Assembly (NCBI GenBank): GCA_034112105.1
Contig: JAWUVZ010000073.1
Span: 1 to 8,343, forward strand
DNA length: 8,343 nucleotides
Direction: 5' to 3'
From: Glaciecola sp034112105
GTDB lineage: Bacteria; Pseudomonadota; Gammaproteobacteria; Enterobacterales; Alteromonadaceae
Shown: positions 6,605 to 8,343 of the stretch, in pieces
Layout of the letters: each line of letters starts with the position of its first letter
How positions within the stretch are numbered: position 1 is the stretch's first letter
The notes under the pieces: model-generated
What the model saw: the letters and a program-made list of their open reading frames with translations, nothing else
What the model was told of the DNA's origin: nothing
The model's database searches: none
Translations under genes and position numbers: made by a program

Positions 6605-8343
6605 ATGGGTAAATCACTGGTAATAGTAGAGTCACCGGCCAAAGCGAAAACAATAAATAAATATCTAGGTAAAGATTTTATTGTTAAATCGAGTGTTGGG
6701 CACGTTCGGGATCTTCCCACTAAGGCATTAGGGAGAGTTGAGCCCAAAAAACCAGCGAAAGAACTAAATCAGTGGACGGACAAAAAGAAAGCCGCATATT
6801 TAAAGGATTTTGAATACCAGAAGCTGGTTGATCGTATGGGCGTTGACCCAAAACAAAATTGGATGGCGCATTATCAAATTTTGCAGGGTAAAGAAAAAGT
6901 GGTCGCGGAATTAAAGAAACTAGCGAAAGATGCTGACACTATCTATCTCGCAACCGATTTGGATAGAGAGGGAGAAGCCATTGCGTGGCATCTGCAAGAG
7001 TTGCTTGATAGCAAAGGGAAAACCTTTCAACGTGTTGTATTTAACGAAATCACCAAAAATGCTATTCAAGAAGCTTTTTCTGACCCTGGCATCGTTAACA
7101 TAAATAGAGTAAACGCACAGCAAGCTCGACGGTTTCTGGATCGTGTTGTTGGTTTTATGGTGTCTCCTTTGCTTTGGAAAAAAGTGGCTCGTGGATTATC
7201 CGCAGGTCGAGTGCAATCAGTTGCCGTGCGCCTTGTTGTGGAACGTGAACGCGAAATTAAAGTGTTTGTACCAGAAGAATTTTGGGATATTCATGCGGAC
7301 TTAACAACGCAGTCGAAACAAACATTGAAAATGTTAGTTGCGAAGCACAACAGTGCTGCATTTAAACCAGTTAATAAAGAACAAGCGGATGCTGCAATAG
7401 GGGCTTTAGAGTCGACCGAGTACACTGTTGCTAGTCGCGAATCTAAACCAACTCAAAGTCGACCATCTGCACCTTTTATTACCTCAACATTGCAACAAGC
7501 CGCGAGCACGCGGCTTGGTTATGGCGTGAAGAAAACCATGACGATGGCTCAGCGCTTGTACGAGGCTGGGCATATCACGTATATGAGAACCGACTCCACG
7601 AATTTAAGCAAAGATGCAGTGGAAGGATGTCGCCAATATATTCAGAAAAACTTTGGCGTTCAGTATTTACCGAGCGATCCACTTGTTTATGGAAGTAAGG
7701 ATGGTGCTCAAGAGGCACATGAAGCCATCAGACCGTCGAACGTTGCTATCAAGGCAGATTCACTCAAGGAAGTTGAAAGAGATGCTCAGCGTCTCTATGA
7801 GCTCATTTGGCGACAATTTGTCGCATGCCAAATGACGCCGGCCAAATATGATGCTACGACCATTCGTGTTGAAGCCAATGGATATGAACTAACCGCGAAG
7901 GGCAGAGTGTTATTATTTGATGGCTGGACTGTTGTTCAACCGCAAATAAAACGCAAGGGCGATAATGAACTTTTACTGCCTAACGTGAAGCAAGGTGACA
8001 AGCTCAAGTTAAATGAATTGGATCCGAAACAACACTTTACCAAACCGATTGCCCGATTTAATGAAGCATCTTTGGTTAAAGAGTTAGAGAAAAGAGGCAT
8101 TGGTCGTCCTTCAACTTATGCGAGTATTATTTCTACTATTCAAGACCGTGGTTACGTAAAATTAGATAGTAAACGTTTTTATGCTGAAAAGATGGGTGAA
8201 ATAGTCAACGATAGATTGGTCGAAAATTTCTCGGACCTGATTAGTTTTGATTTTACCGCAAAGATGGAGCAGCGACTAGATGACATTGCTCACGGTGAAA
8301 CGAAATGGAAGAGTGTTTTAGATGATTTTTATTCCGAGTTTTC
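6605..8343 (+). CDS. topA: DNA topoisomerase I, type IA (3' partial)
   Basis: TopA relaxes negatively supercoiled DNA by cutting one strand through a 5'-phosphotyrosine and passing the other strand, balancing gyrase. The frame is open from ATG to the window end, 579 complete codons; E. coli TopA has 865. The TOPRIM domain shows E9 in VESPAK and the magnesium triad D118, D120 and E122 in ATDLDREGEAIAWH. The core includes AQQARRFLDR (171-180) and LSAGRVQSVAVRL (198-210). The catalytic tyrosine is Y326 in TYMRTDST, with R328, and H372 lies in HEAIRPS. D118, Y326 and H372 are each shifted by +7 from E. coli D111, Y319 and H365, so a small insertion lies in the 40-75 loop. The cut falls about where the C-terminal zinc-ribbon region should begin, so those cysteines cannot be checked. 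The MGK start matches E. coli. The gene diverges from astB and has its own promoter. Confidence 0.98.
   Translation, partial: MGKSLVIVESPAKAKTINKYLGKDFIVKSSVGHVRDLPTKALGRVEPKKPAKELNQWTDKKKAAYLKDFEYQKLVDRMGVDPKQNWMAHYQILQGKEKVVAELKKLAKDADTIYLATDLDREGEAIAWHLQELLDSKGKTFQRVVFNEITKNAIQEAFSDPGIVNINRVNAQQARRFLDRVVGFMVSPLLWKKVARGLSAGRVQSVAVRLVVEREREIKVFVPEEFWDIHADLTTQSKQTLKMLVAKHNSAAFKPVNKEQADAAIGALESTEYTVASRESKPTQSRPSAPFITSTLQQAASTRLGYGVKKTMTMAQRLYEAGHITYMRTDSTNLSKDAVEGCRQYIQKNFGVQYLPSDPLVYGSKDGAQEAHEAIRPSNVAIKADSLKEVERDAQRLYELIWRQFVACQMTPAKYDATTIRVEANGYELTAKGRVLLFDGWTVVQPQIKRKGDNELLLPNVKQGDKLKLNELDPKQHFTKPIARFNEASLVKELEKRGIGRPSTYASIISTIQDRGYVKLDSKRFYAEKMGEIVNDRLVENFSDLISFDFTAKMEQRLDDIAHGETKWKSVLDDFYSEF

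Noticed and set aside
1..8343. Mobile element, defence island, biosynthetic cluster or CRISPR array
   Set aside because: No transposase, integrase, direct-repeat array, toxin-antitoxin pair or linked enzyme cluster is visible; all five genes belong to known families and are independently transcribed.

Overview
The window reads as chromosome of a marine-type gammaproteobacterium, probably Alteromonadales (Alteromonas/Glaciecola/Paraglaciecola-like). This is an inference from moderately AT-rich DNA, an arginine-succinyltransferase-pathway gene, an Ig-repeat lipoprotein of a type I associate with that group, and a TopA very close to the Enterobacteria/Alteromonadales form. No mobile element, CRISPR array, tRNA or rRNA gene, or long DNA repeat is visible.

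Layout: (1) 1-930, plus: the 3' part of a receiver-EAL response regulator that should degrade cyclic-di-GMP; its start lies upstream of the window. (2) 931-1262: intergenic, with inverted repeats and the terminator of the next gene. (3) 1263-2588, minus: a GltPh-type sodium/dicarboxylate-amino acid symporter. (4) 2589-2716: short divergent promoter region. (5) 2717-4903, plus: a 728-residue outer-membrane-type lipoprotein of tandem bacterial Ig-like domains with a calcium-loop insertion near the C-terminus. (6) 4921-4948: a strong bidirectional terminator. (7) 4954-6291, minus: astB, N-succinylarginine dihydrolase. (8) 6292-6604: divergent intergenic region with several small palindromes and a good sigma70-like promoter. 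(9) 6605 to the window end, plus: topA, DNA topoisomerase I, cut at the border between its catalytic core and the expected zinc-ribbon tail.

The five genes alternate strictly in strand (+ - + - +), so each is its own transcription unit here and the window holds no operon. Functionally they are mostly unrelated: c-di-GMP signalling, acidic amino acid/dicarboxylate uptake, a surface protein, arginine catabolism and DNA supercoiling. A loose metabolic link exists between the symporter and AstB, since the AST pathway turns arginine into glutamate and succinate, but nothing in the sequence shows co-regulation.

I find no convincing undescribed multi-gene system. The points most worth a second look are the lipoprotein's interrupted sixth Ig-like unit with its calcium loops and cysteine pair, the symporter that lacks the transport-domain arginine at both positions where the family usually carries it, and a possible small RNA between the first two genes.
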